Assembly (NCBI RefSeq): GCF_028550395.1
Contig: NZ_JAQQKW010000006.1
Location: 204,995-268,994, forward strand
Direction: 5' to 3'
Origin: Asticcacaulis currens
Lineage (GTDB): Bacteria; Pseudomonadota; Alphaproteobacteria; Caulobacterales; Caulobacteraceae
Length of the DNA stretch: 64,000 bases
Positions 1 through 7,605 of this stretch are shown in pieces. Within the stretch, counting starts at the first letter, position 1, and each line of letters begins with the position of its first letter. A program made the translations under genes and the position numbers. A model generated the notes under the pieces. It ran no database searches and was not told where the DNA came from. It saw nothing but the letters and a program-made list of their open reading frames with translations.

Positions 1-2
1 TT

Positions 3-767
3 ATCGGGTCCAATGAGCCCTGGAAGATGGTCGATACGCTGAAGGCGTTCAACTGGCTGAACTGGTACGGCGGCAAGTTTTCGACTTCGATGAATCGCGG
101 CGTGTTCATGGATCAGGCGCTGGAGCTGCTGCCCGCCGATTACTGGCGCTGGTATCTGATTTCGCAGTCGCCGGAAGGCTCGGATTCGTCGTTTACCTGG
201 GAGCAGTTTCAGGGCGCGGTGAACAAGGATTTGGCCGACGTGCTGGGCAATTTCGCCAACCGCATCCTGAAATTTACCGAGTCGAAGTTCGGCGGCGTCG
301 TGCCGGAAGGCGGCGAGGCGGGCCCGCTAGAACAGAAGCTCTACGCCGATCTGTCGGCCTTGCTGGCTGAGGCGACCGAAGCCTTTGAGGCCATGGAAAT
401 GCGCAAGGCCGCGCAGGCGGTGCGGCGCATCTGGGTGCTGGGGAACGAGTATCTTCAGGAAGCCGCCCCGTGGACGGCCTTCAAGACCGATGTGGAGCGC
501 GCGGGGGTCATTGTGCGTCACGGCCTCAATCTGGTGCGCCTCTATGCCGTGCTGGCCCAGCCCCTGATGCCGTTTGCGGCACAGTCCATTGCCGACTGCG
601 TGGGCGTTGACCTGCCGCTCGACTGGCCGACGACGGACGCTCAGGCCGAACTGTCCAAACTGCCGGCCGGTGCGACGGTCCGATCCGGCGAGGTCCTGTT
701 CAAAAAGATCGACGACGATAGGGTCGCCGAGTGGGCCGCCCGCTTTGGCGGCAGCGAAACGGGCTGA
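3..767 (+). CDS. metG: Methionyl-tRNA synthetase, C-terminal part (5' truncated by window)
   Basis: This is the C-terminal part of a class I aminoacyl-tRNA synthetase that charges tRNA-Met with methionine in the cytosol. The frame is open from the left edge of the window, so the first in-frame ATG at 27 is internal. About 16 residues after that ATG is GGKFSTS, at the place of the KMSKS ATP-binding loop, followed by the MetG-like run PADYWRWYL and the anticodon-binding helical domain (VNKDLADVLGNFANRILKF). There is no C-terminal tRNA-binding (EMAP-like) extension; the protein ends soon after the helical domain. The loop reads KFSTS, not KMSKS or KFSKS, so its second lysine is a threonine. The family call is firm; the Rossmann half and start lie outside the window. 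Confidence 0.93.
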   Translation: MGSNEPWKMVDTLKAFNWLNWYGGKFSTSMNRGVFMDQALELLPADYWRWYLISQSPEGSDSSFTWEQFQGAVNKDLADVLGNFANRILKFTESKFGGVVPEGGEAGPLEQKLYADLSALLAEATEAFEAMEMRKAAQAVRRIWVLGNEYLQEAAPWTAFKTDVERAGVIVRHGLNLVRLYAVLAQPLMPFAAQSIADCVGVDLPLDWPTTDAQAELSKLPAGATVRSGEVLFKKIDDDRVAEWAARFGGSETG

Positions 768-830
768 AGAAAAATTCATTAGGGATCAAAGGCGTTCGGG
801 CGTATCCATGGATAACGGAGGATTGCCGTT

Positions 831-1202
831 ATGGATATATCGAACGCTTTTTTCAGCTATCGGGGGCGGTTTCGCCGGCGCGATTTCTGGCTCTACAGCC
901 TGTTCCTATGGTTGATCAGTTCGGCCTTTCTGGCCCTGTTCGGCGGCGATGACCACGGCATGAGCCTGTTCAGGCCCTATCGCTTTGATGGCGTGGGGCT
1001 GGTCGGCTTCGTGGCCTGGCTGGGCGTGCTCTATGCCACCTTTGCCGTGCAGGTCAAACGCTGGCACGATCGCAACAAGTCGGGCTGGTGGGCGCTGATC
1101 ACGCTGGTGCCACTGATCGGCTGGCTATGGGTTCTGATCGAATGTGGCTTTCTGGAAGGCACAACCGGCGACAACCGCTATGGGCCAGCAATGAAGCTCT
1201 GA
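831..1202 (+). CDS. DUF805 family inner-membrane protein
   Basis: A 123-residue membrane protein of the DUF805 family, whose function is unknown. The family signature is visible: FFSYRGRFRRRDFWLY near the start, a central VKRWHDRNKSGWW motif, a hydrophobic segment, then a tail with IECGFLEGTTGDNRYGP. Three hydrophobic stretches are likely membrane spans. The start is supported by a GGAG ribosome-binding site about 10 bases upstream of the ATG. It lies 63 bases after metG on the same strand and may be read with it. A second DUF805 gene of similar layout lies 3 kb away on the other strand (4132-4548), so two paralogues flank this neighbourhood. Confidence 0.85.
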   Translation: MDISNAFFSYRGRFRRRDFWLYSLFLWLISSAFLALFGGDDHGMSLFRPYRFDGVGLVGFVAWLGVLYATFAVQVKRWHDRNKSGWWALITLVPLIGWLWVLIECGFLEGTTGDNRYGPAMKL

Positions 1203-1219
1203 GGTTTCAGGGAAGATAT

Positions 1220-1293
1220 TGGAGCGGGTAGACGGGATCGAACCGACATCCTCAGCTTGGAAGGCTGCTGCACTACCATTGTGCTATACCCGC
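1220..1293 (-). tRNA. tRNA-Gly (anticodon TCC)
   Basis: The reverse strand folds as a complete cloverleaf of 74 bases with the 3' CCA encoded. The acceptor arm is GCGGGTA, the T-arm has GGTTCGATCC, and the anticodon TCC is at 1259-1261. It is followed 50 bases away by tRNA-Tyr on the same strand, and the two are probably one transcript with Tyr first. Confidence 0.96.
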
Positions 1294-1343
1294 CTGTGGT
1301 CAGGCTTCGATCCGTTGCCGAAAGCCGTTTCAAGGACGTGCGG

Positions 1344-1427
1344 TGGTGGGGGAAGCAGGACTCGAACCTGCGAAGCTTACGCAGCGGATTTACAGTCCGC
1401 CCCCTTTGCCGCTCGGGACATTCCCCC
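1344..1427 (-). tRNA. tRNA-Tyr (anticodon GTA)
   Basis: An 84-base tRNA with a long variable arm, as expected for bacterial tRNA-Tyr. The acceptor stem is GGGGGAA paired with TTCCCCC, the anticodon GTA is at 1391-1393, the T-arm contains GGTTCGAGTCC, and CCA is encoded. It lies upstream of tRNA-Gly on the same strand. The Tyr then Gly(TCC) pairing is common in proteobacteria. Confidence 0.96.
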
Positions 1428-1589
1428 AAAGCACGCCCGTTGAAACGAGGTGGTCCTTAAACTCAATCTTTGAACAAAGAACAAGTCCAAAAACAAAAAA
1501 ACTTTTTGGTTTCTGTGGATGCCCGCATTAAACAGACCGCCAATCCAGCCAAAAAGCCTTATCGGCCTCTCATCGGAGCGCGTCTTATA

Positions 1590-2558
1590 GTGTCAAGCCA
1601 ACGCGAACGCAACGACCCTAAATCGCGGAAAGGGCCCAATAGCTCTAAAAAATCCGGGGCGAAGGCCGCTTTTTCGGGACAATCCAAGCCTTTTACCAAG
1701 GATAAGCCGCGCGACAAGGGCGGCAACGCCCCGGCTCAGACGGCGCGCGTTCAGACTCAGACCCACTCTCAGACACGGGCCAAGCCGTCGGTGCGGGTGT
1801 CCGAAGACGGCTGGATCTGGGGCCTGCACGCGGTGGAAGCGGCGCTGAAAAATCCGTCCCGCCACGGACCGATTCGTCTTTATGTGACGCCGGAGCGTCA
1901 AAAGGCGCTGGAGCAGGTGGCCCCCAAGCGCGGCGACCTGCACGTGCGCCTGACCGAGATGGCGGAATTTTCCGGCTTCCTGCCGCAGGGGGCGGTGCAT
2001 CAGGGCGTGGCGCTGAACGGCCCACCGCTGGAAGGCGACGACCTGAACGGCCTGATGGAAGGGGCGCTGAGGCAGGCGCACCCGGTGCTGGTCATGCTGG
2101 ATCAGGTGACCGATCCGCAAAATATCGGGGCCATTCTGCGCACCTGCGCCGCCTTTGGCGCGGCCGGGCTGATTATGCAGGATCGCCATTCGCCGGTCAT
2201 GCAGGGCGTGCTGGCCAAGACGGCGGCGGGGGCGATGGATATAGTTCCATTCGCGCGGGTGACCAATCTGTCGCGGGCGCTGGAGTCCCTGACGGAAAAT
2301 GGCTTTGTCAGTCTGGGCATGGCGGGGGAGGCCGAGCACAGCCTTCAGGTCGTGTTGGAGCAGCAGGGCTGGCGTCAGACGGGCAGCCCGCGGGCGCTGG
2401 TCATCGTCATGGGCTCAGAAGGCGAGGGGCTGCGGCGTCTGGTGGCCGAACACTGCGACCATCTGGTCAAAATCCCCATGCCGGGCGGCTTTGAGAGCCT
2501 GAACGTCAGTCATGCGACGTCGATAGCGCTTTATGAGGCTCTGGGTCGCACGGTTTGA
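1590..2558 (+). CDS. rlmB: TrmH-family rRNA 2'-O-methyltransferase, RlmB-like
   Basis: A SpoU/TrmH-family methyltransferase, most likely the enzyme that 2'-O-methylates G2251 in the peptidyl-transferase loop of 23S rRNA. After a basic, disordered N-terminus come a substrate-binding domain (WGLHAVEAALKNP) and the SPOUT knot domain with its three motifs: DQVTDPQNIGAILRTCAAFG, then VMGSEGEGLRR, then IPMPGGFESLNVSHATSIALYE. I choose the GTG at 1590 (322 residues), preceded by GGAG at 1575-1578. The frame also stays open to a TTG at 1470, but that stretch is A-rich and has no ribosome-binding site. The 3' end overlaps the convergent methyltransferase gene by 53 bases. Confidence 0.9.
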   Translation: MSSQRERNDPKSRKGPNSSKKSGAKAAFSGQSKPFTKDKPRDKGGNAPAQTARVQTQTHSQTRAKPSVRVSEDGWIWGLHAVEAALKNPSRHGPIRLYVTPERQKALEQVAPKRGDLHVRLTEMAEFSGFLPQGAVHQGVALNGPPLEGDDLNGLMEGALRQAHPVLVMLDQVTDPQNIGAILRTCAAFGAAGLIMQDRHSPVMQGVLAKTAAGAMDIVPFARVTNLSRALESLTENGFVSLGMAGEAEHSLQVVLEQQGWRQTGSPRALVIVMGSEGEGLRRLVAEHCDHLVKIPMPGGFESLNVSHATSIALYEALGRTV

Positions 2559-3126
2559 TCGCCTCGTAATAGTGGTTGCCGCCTTCATCGTGGTGACTGC
2601 CGACGAGGGACAGGCCGTGGGCGTCCAGAAGCGCCGTATAGGTAGCCTGACCCAAGGCGCGTGAGAGACGCCCGGTCAGGTTGTCCGGCCATTCGCAGAC
2701 CTGAAGCGTGGCGGTAAACAGAAAGCGCCCGCCGGGTTTCAGCGCCTGGGCCACCCTGCCGATCAAGTCCGCCTGATCCGCCTCCGACAGCAGAAAGATC
2801 AGACCCACGCAGACCGCCGCATCGAAAGTTCGGTCAAAGAAGGCGCTGACCTGCGCCGCTTCGCAGGCGACCGGCGCGTCGGGAAAGCGGGCGTGAAAGG
2901 CAGCGACCAGACGGGGCGAAGCGTCTATGCCCGACACGGCAAATCCCGTTTCCATCAGGGCTTCGGCAATCGGCACGCCCGATCCGCAACCCACATCGAC
3001 TATGGCGCTGCCGGCGGGCAATTGGGCAATGGCCCAGTCGCGTACAAGACCGGCCCCGACGACGGAGCGCATTTCCATAAAGCGCTGGGCAAGAGCGTCC
3101 CAGCCTTCGGAGGGATCATCAGGCAT
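2506..3126 (-). CDS. Class I SAM-dependent methyltransferase (substrate unknown)
   Basis: A 206-residue methyltransferase with the class I SAM-binding fold. Motif I is IVDVGCGSGVPIAEAL, followed by the acidic residue ending motif II (VSGIDASPRLV), then FDAAVCVGLIFLL and the KPGGRFLFTAT strand. The fold is clear, but nothing shows the acceptor substrate. I place the start at the ATG at 3126, where the first residues are MPDDPSEGW and a GGAG sits about 10 bases upstream. A longer frame reaches 3270 but runs through an intergenic repeat. The C-terminal 17 codons and stop lie antisense to the end of rlmB. Confidence 0.85.
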   Translation of the reverse strand: MPDDPSEGWDALAQRFMEMRSVVGAGLVRDWAIAQLPAGSAIVDVGCGSGVPIAEALMETGFAVSGIDASPRLVAAFHARFPDAPVACEAAQVSAFFDRTFDAAVCVGLIFLLSEADQADLIGRVAQALKPGGRFLFTATLQVCEWPDNLTGRLSRALGQATYTALLDAHGLSLVGSHHDEGGNHYYEAIKPCDPEPHKALSTSHD

Positions 3127-3144
3127 GGTCAGGCTCCGGTGCGA

Positions 3145-3250
3145 TTTAGAGCGTTTTTCGCTCAAGTGGATACCGGTTGAGCGTGAAAAAACGCGACAAA
3201 ACAGAAATTTAGAGCAACATTTCGACTCAGAATGAACGAAATGCACTCTG
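3145..3250. repeat. Intergenic palindromic repeat, family 1 (copy A)
   Basis: A hairpin-rich block between the methyltransferase and the TerC gene. It opens with TTTAGAGCG, has an AAGTGGATACCGGTT loop, then ACGCGACAAAACAGAAATTTAGAGC. The arms GCGTTTTT and AAAAAACGC pair. The signature CGCGACAAA(A), preceded by an A-run and a GTG...GCGG-type loop, recurs at 16330-16400 and 57783-57912. A similar-looking small repeat is widespread in alphaproteobacterial intergenic DNA; that comparison is from memory. Confidence 0.6.
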
Positions 3251-3353
3251 AGGATTGTCCAGCCTGACATGCGTTCTGCCTCTGGACAAGGCGGGATGCG
3301 AAAACTAGGAGAGAGGCAAACCTTTTCACCCGATCCTGTTTTAAGGGCCTATT

Positions 3354-4124
3354 ATGGACTTTTTCAGTCATCCTGAATTTGCGTCTCAGGTCTCGGCCTT
3401 TTTTCAGGTCGTGTTCATCGACATCGTCATGGCCGGGGACAATGCCGTGGCGGTCGGTCTGGCGGCGGCCGGTCTGGCGCCCAATGATCGCAAGAAAGCC
3501 ATCCTCTATGGCCTGATCGCAGCGGTCATCATGCGTATCGGATTCGTGCTGCTGACGGCCCAGCTTCTGACCATTGTGGGCCTGCTTCTGGCGGGCGGGT
3601 TGCTGCTTTTGTGGGTGGCGTGGAAGATGTGGCGGGAACTGCGTGAACCGGATACCCACGCGCAGGAGCACGCCGAAGCCGTGTTGGAAGACGCCACCGG
3701 GGCCGATATCAACGGCAATACCACCACCGGCGGCGCTACGGCGCGCAAACCCAGAACCAAGAGCTTCAAGGCCGCTGTGCTGCAAATCCTGCTGGCCGAC
3801 CTCTCCATGTCGCTCGACAATGTGCTGGCCGTGGCCGGGGCGTCGCACGCCCACCCGGAAATCATGGTCTTCGGCCTTATTCTGGCCATTGCCCTGATGG
3901 GCGTCGCCTCGCACTTTATCGCCAAGGTCCTGCACAAGTACCGCTGGATCGGCTTCTTCGGTCTCGCCGTCGTGCTATACGTGGCGCTGAACATGATTTG
4001 GGTAGGCCACCGCGACATCGTGGTCGATACGGGTAAGGTCGCGGAATATAACCAGATTGTGCCGGACTTTATGGACATCACCGAAAAAGACATCAAACAC
4101 TTCGGCCCGAAACCGGCGCATTGA
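3354..4124 (+). CDS. TerC family integral membrane protein (YjbE type)
   Basis: A 256-residue polytopic membrane protein of the TerC family. Members of this family are linked to metal, especially manganese, export and to metal stress. The family core is visible: FIDIVMAGDNAVAVGLAAAGL near residue 20, with its conserved acidic and Asn residues, and the second half-repeat LADLSMSLDNVLAVAGA. The two halves are joined by a hydrophilic linker of about 50 residues rich in His, Glu and Thr. The fold is therefore an internal duplication. I saw no convincing yybP-ykoY (manganese) riboswitch in the short leader. It converges on the next DUF805 gene with a 7-base gap. Confidence 0.88.
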   Translation: MDFFSHPEFASQVSAFFQVVFIDIVMAGDNAVAVGLAAAGLAPNDRKKAILYGLIAAVIMRIGFVLLTAQLLTIVGLLLAGGLLLLWVAWKMWRELREPDTHAQEHAEAVLEDATGADINGNTTTGGATARKPRTKSFKAAVLQILLADLSMSLDNVLAVAGASHAHPEIMVFGLILAIALMGVASHFIAKVLHKYRWIGFFGLAVVLYVALNMIWVGHRDIVVDTGKVAEYNQIVPDFMDITEKDIKHFGPKPAH

Positions 4125-4131
4125 GCCGGGC

Positions 4132-4548
4132 TCAGGGCATGTCTTCGGGCATGTCCTCAAGGCGATAGGCGTTGAGCATGGGGCGGTGGCCTTCGGGCGA
4201 GGGGCCAAAGCGGTTGCCGCCCCTTTGCCCGGCCAGAAACCCACATTCGATCAGCGCCCAGAGCTGCCCCAGCACCGGCACCAGGCCGACCATCAGCCAC
4301 CAGCCGGACTTGCCGCGATCGTGCCAGCGCTTGACGCTCAGGCAGAAACCCATCCACAGGAGCGGCAACCCCAGAACCAGCCACATCGGGTCCAGCCCTT
4401 CAGCCGGGCTGAGGCCTATGCGCTCGCCGTAATTGGCCCTGAGCCACCACAGGGTTACGCAAACGACGGCGATGCCGAGGCTCCAGCCCCAGAAGCCGAT
4501 GCGCGACAGCCGCCCATTCGGGCTGAGCAGGGTATTGATGATATTCAT
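4132..4548 (-). CDS. DUF805 family inner-membrane protein (second copy)
   Basis: A 138-residue DUF805 protein of unknown function. Its layout matches the family: LLSPNGRLSRIGFWGW at the N-terminus, hydrophobic spans, the SVKRWHDRGKSGWW motif, and IECGFLAGQRGGNRFGPSP before a variable tail. Compared with the copy at 831-1202 it has a longer first loop and a longer Met/Glu/Asp/Pro-rich C-terminus. The ATG at 4548 has GGAGG-like bases just upstream on its strand. Its stop lies 7 bases from the end of the TerC gene. Confidence 0.85.
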   Translation of the reverse strand: MNIINTLLSPNGRLSRIGFWGWSLGIAVVCVTLWWLRANYGERIGLSPAEGLDPMWLVLGLPLLWMGFCLSVKRWHDRGKSGWWLMVGLVPVLGQLWALIECGFLAGQRGGNRFGPSPEGHRPMLNAYRLEDMPEDMP

Positions 4549-4640
4549 GGTTTCCTCCCGGCCGCGTCACCAGCGACTCTGTTTGCCTGAATTTACCATA
4601 ACGCGGTTCCTGACCGCAGAGGGGCGGCAGTAAACTTATC

Positions 4641-4790
4641 GGGAGCGGCGGGATCATTATGGTTTCTGGAAGAAACAAAATGATCCCGCTTTTGTTTTGC
4701 CTCTCGCCGGGCGGTGGCTGCGCCACCTAGGCCGCCGCCTCAATGGCGGCTTGAGCGGGATGATTTCATCAAAATCATCCCGCTAAGTTA
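4641..4790. repeat. Nested inverted repeats, family 2 hairpin (copy 1)
   Basis: A 150-base stretch made of successive hairpins. The first pairs GCGGGATCATT (4648-4658) with AATGATCCCGC (4679-4689) and has GTTTC/GAAAC inside it. Next come GGTGGC-TGC-GCCACC (4713-4727) and a GCCGCC/GGCGGC pair. Last is AGCGGGATGATTT (4754-4766) paired with AAATCATCCCGCT. The outer arms of the first and last hairpins are also similar to each other. The first hairpin and the TTTTGTTT that follows it recur almost unchanged at 16429-16476, so this is a repeat family and not only a terminator. Confidence 0.65.
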
Positions 4791-4838
4791 CGCTGTGACC
4801 ATAAGGCAGATGCGCCCGCCGGCAATCGGGGCTATGCT

Positions 4839-5195
4839 GTGCGAATGAGAGTGGTTCTGAACCTGCTTGGCCTGTGTTTCGTCGCGCTTGGCGTCATCGG
4901 CATGTTTGTGCCGGTGCTGCCGACGACTGTGTTTCTGATCATCGCGGCCGTCATCTTTGCCCGCTCCAATCCGGAATGGGAGCGGCGCATCATGGCGCAC
5001 CCGAAGTTCGGCCCACCCATCCGCGCCTTCCGTGAACGCGGTGTCATCGGCCCGACGGCCAAGATCGCGGCGGTCAGCGGCATGGCGGTGTCTTCGGTGA
5101 TCGGCTTCGTCACCCTGCGCGGTGTGTGGGCCTTTGTGCCAGCCGGGGTGTGCCTGTTGTGCGCCCTTTACGTGCTGTCACGACCGTCTCAGTGA
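4839..5195 (+). CDS. DUF454 (YbaN-like) inner-membrane protein
   Basis: A 118-residue membrane protein of the DUF454/YbaN family; the function is not established. The family pattern is clear: LGLCFVALGVIGMFVPVLPTTVFL at the N-terminus, then FARSNPEWERRIMAHPKFGPPI with its conserved His-Pro-x-Phe-Gly, and two further hydrophobic spans. The start is either GTG at 4839 or ATG at 4845; a CGGGG at 4827-4831 is better spaced for the GTG. It stands alone between a repeat block and the peptidase gene. Confidence 0.85.
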   Translation: MRMRVVLNLLGLCFVALGVIGMFVPVLPTTVFLIIAAVIFARSNPEWERRIMAHPKFGPPIRAFRERGVIGPTAKIAAVSGMAVSSVIGFVTLRGVWAFVPAGVCLLCALYVLSRPSQ

Positions 5196-5269
5196 TAGTT
5201 ACCCGTGTGACCGCTTGACCCGTTGCGAAGGAAGGCGCTAGCTTCCGACATTGATTTTCGGAGCGCCCC

Positions 5270-7495
5270 ATGCCGTCCAAGCTGACTATTGCCGTCTCTG
5301 CCGTTGCCCTCATGGGTGCGGCGGTTGTCTCCCCCGTCTTTGCGCAGGCCACGCTGACCCCTGAGCGGGTGTTTGCCAATCCGGACCTCTCCGGGCCGAA
5401 GGCGGTAGGCGCGCGCCTGTCGCCGGACGGTACGCTTCTGACCTTCCTGAAGCCCAAGCTGACCAACGCCACGGTGCAGGACCTGTGGGCCGTCGATGTC
5501 AAGGGCGGTGAGCCCTATGTGCTGGTCGATGCCGACACCCTGTCGTCCGAAGGTAAGGAACTCTCCGAGGCCGAAAAGGCGCGGCGTGAGCGGATGCGTG
5601 TGTCGGCGCGCGGCGTGGTGGCCTATGACTGGGACCCATCGTCCAAAACCCTGCTGGTGCCGCTGGATGGCGACATCTATCTCGTGGATCGTGCCACCAA
5701 AAAGATCAGTCGCGCCACCGAAACGCCGGGCGATGAGGTCGATGCCAAGCTCAATCCCAAGGGCGGACAGGTGGCCTATGTCCGCGATCAGACCCTCTAT
5801 GTGCGCGATCTCGACACCGGCAGTGAGCGCGCCATTACGCCCAGGGGTGAGGGCGTGATCTCCTATGGCGTGGCCGAGTTTATCGCGCAGGAGGAACTGA
5901 ACCGCTACACCGGCTACTGGTGGTCGCCGGACGGCACGAAGATCGTCTATGCGAAGGTTGATGAAAGCCCCGTTGATATTGTCGAACGCTTCGAAATCAG
6001 CGGCACGGGGACGCGCACGGTCGATCAGCGCTACCCCAAGGCCGGACGACCCAATGCCATCGTCACCCTGTTTGTGCACGATCTGAAAGCCGGTACGGAT
6101 GTGCCGCTCGATCTGGGGGCCAACAGCGATATCTATCTGGCGCGCGTCAACTGGAGCCGCGACGGTCAGTCGATCTTCGTCCAGCGCCTGAGCCGCGATC
6201 AGAAGACGCTGGACCTGCTGCAATATGCGGCGACGGGCGGGGCGGCGCGCACGGTTCTGACCGAAACCTCGGACACCTGGGTCGAACTGAATAACGAGCT
6301 GCGTTTCCTGAAGGACGGGCGCTTCCTGTGGGCGTCGGAACGCGACGGCAATAACCACCTCTACCTCTACGACAAGGACGGCAAGCTGATCCGTCAGGTG
6401 ACCAAAGGCGACTTCCCCGTAGCGCGGGTCGCGGCGGTCGATGAGGCAAAGGGCGAGGTGTGGTTTGAGTCCTCCTACAAGACCGTGGTCGAGATGGGGC
6501 TTTACAAGACCTCCTACCTCAAGCCGTCCGAGCCGGTCGCCCTGACCCACGCCGGTGGCTGGTGGTCCACGGACGTGTCGCCCAATGCCAAGGCTTTTAT
6601 CGGCACCTATGCCGACCCGCAAACCCCGGCCCAGACCGGGCTTTATGACGCGACGGGCAAGCGCGTGCGCTGGATCGAGGAAAACGCGCTCGACGCCAAA
6701 CACCCGTATTTTGCTTACAAAGACACCTATAGCGCGCCGGAATTTGGCACGCTGAAGGCGGTGGATGGTGAAGACCTGCACTGGCTGATGCTCAAGCCGC
6801 GCGGCTTTGACCCAGCGAAAAAGTACCCGGTCATCGTCTCCATCTATGGCGGGCCGGCGCGGCAGGACGTGCGCCGCGGCTGGGTGTCGCCGGCCAACCG
6901 CCTGTTTCAGGAGGCCGGATACATCGTCTTTACCCTCGACAATCGCGGCACGCCCAATCGTTCAGTGAAGTTCCAGCGCGCTATCTATAAGCAGTTCGGC
7001 GGGCCGGATATCGACGATCAGATCATGGGGGCGAAGTGGCTGCAAAGCCTGCCCTATGTCGATCCGGCAAAGATCGGCATTATGGGCTGGTCGCAGGGGG
7101 GCTTTGTCACCCTGATGGCGCTGACGGCCAAGGACACGCCATTCGCGGCCGGCGCGGCCGGCGCGCCGCCGACCGAGTGGGGGCTTTATGACACGGCCTA
7201 TACCGAGCGCTACATGTCCACGCCACAGGCCAATGCGGATAACTACGCCAGGTACGACGTGGTCAATCGTCTCGATAACCTCAAGCCGGGCAGTCTGTTG
7301 CTGATGCACGGCATGGCCGACGACAATGTCATTCTGCAAAACACGACGCGCGTCGTCGATGCCTTGCAAAAGAAGTCGATCCCGTTCGAACTGATGCTCT
7401 ATCCGGGCGACCGACACGGCATCCGCAGCAACGAGAAAAACCTGTTCCGCTATCGGTTGTATCTGGACTTTTTCGACCGCAAGCTGAAAAAATAA
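5270..7495 (+). CDS. Secreted S9B peptidase, dipeptidyl-peptidase IV-like
   Basis: A 741-residue exopeptidase of the DPP-IV family, expected to remove N-terminal X-Pro dipeptides from peptides in the periplasm. A signal peptide ends near VFAQA (about residue 27). An N-terminal beta-propeller follows, containing the double-Glu substrate-anchoring motif in FIAQEELNRYTGYWWSPDG. The C-terminal alpha/beta hydrolase domain has the nucleophile in GWSQGG (Ser608), the acid in MADDNV (Asp684) and His716 in GDRHGI. The spacing matches the human enzyme closely. The residue after the serine is Gln, where DPP-IV proteins normally have Tyr (GWSYGG). A second S9 peptidase is at 49545-51497. Confidence 0.92.
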   Translation: MPSKLTIAVSAVALMGAAVVSPVFAQATLTPERVFANPDLSGPKAVGARLSPDGTLLTFLKPKLTNATVQDLWAVDVKGGEPYVLVDADTLSSEGKELSEAEKARRERMRVSARGVVAYDWDPSSKTLLVPLDGDIYLVDRATKKISRATETPGDEVDAKLNPKGGQVAYVRDQTLYVRDLDTGSERAITPRGEGVISYGVAEFIAQEELNRYTGYWWSPDGTKIVYAKVDESPVDIVERFEISGTGTRTVDQRYPKAGRPNAIVTLFVHDLKAGTDVPLDLGANSDIYLARVNWSRDGQSIFVQRLSRDQKTLDLLQYAATGGAARTVLTETSDTWVELNNELRFLKDGRFLWASERDGNNHLYLYDKDGKLIRQVTKGDFPVARVAAVDEAKGEVWFESSYKTVVEMGLYKTSYLKPSEPVALTHAGGWWSTDVSPNAKAFIGTYADPQTPAQTGLYDATGKRVRWIEENALDAKHPYFAYKDTYSAPEFGTLKAVDGEDLHWLMLKPRGFDPAKKYPVIVSIYGGPARQDVRRGWVSPANRLFQEAGYIVFTLDNRGTPNRSVKFQRAIYKQFGGPDIDDQIMGAKWLQSLPYVDPAKIGIMGWSQGGFVTLMALTAKDTPFAAGAAGAPPTEWGLYDTAYTERYMSTPQANADNYARYDVVNRLDNLKPGSLLLMHGMADDNVILQNTTRVVDALQKKSIPFELMLYPGDRHGIRSNEKNLFRYRLYLDFFDRKLKK

Positions 7496-7605
7496 AGAAG
7501 CCAAAACCTTGTTATATTACAATTGCTTCATGACACGTAATTAAGTTGTCCTGAACGCCCGCCTTGTTCATGCTTAGCCTATTCAAGTCATTCAGGGGTT
7601 TGACA

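Noticed and set aside
1470..1589. N-terminal extension of RlmB from a TTG
   Set aside because: No ribosome-binding site and A-rich low-complexity coding; the GTG at 1590 has GGAG and fits the family better.
3271..3353. Possible manganese (yybP-ykoY) riboswitch before the TerC gene
   Set aside because: The leader is only about 80 bases and lacks the conserved loops; an Mn-type control is not supported.
4641..4790. CRISPR-like array of short repeats
   Set aside because: The repeats are inverted arms of nested hairpins with no equal spacers; no cas genes occur in the window.
5189..6781. 530-codon reverse frame in the DPP-IV-like gene
   Set aside because: Antisense shadow of the peptidase frame with biased composition.
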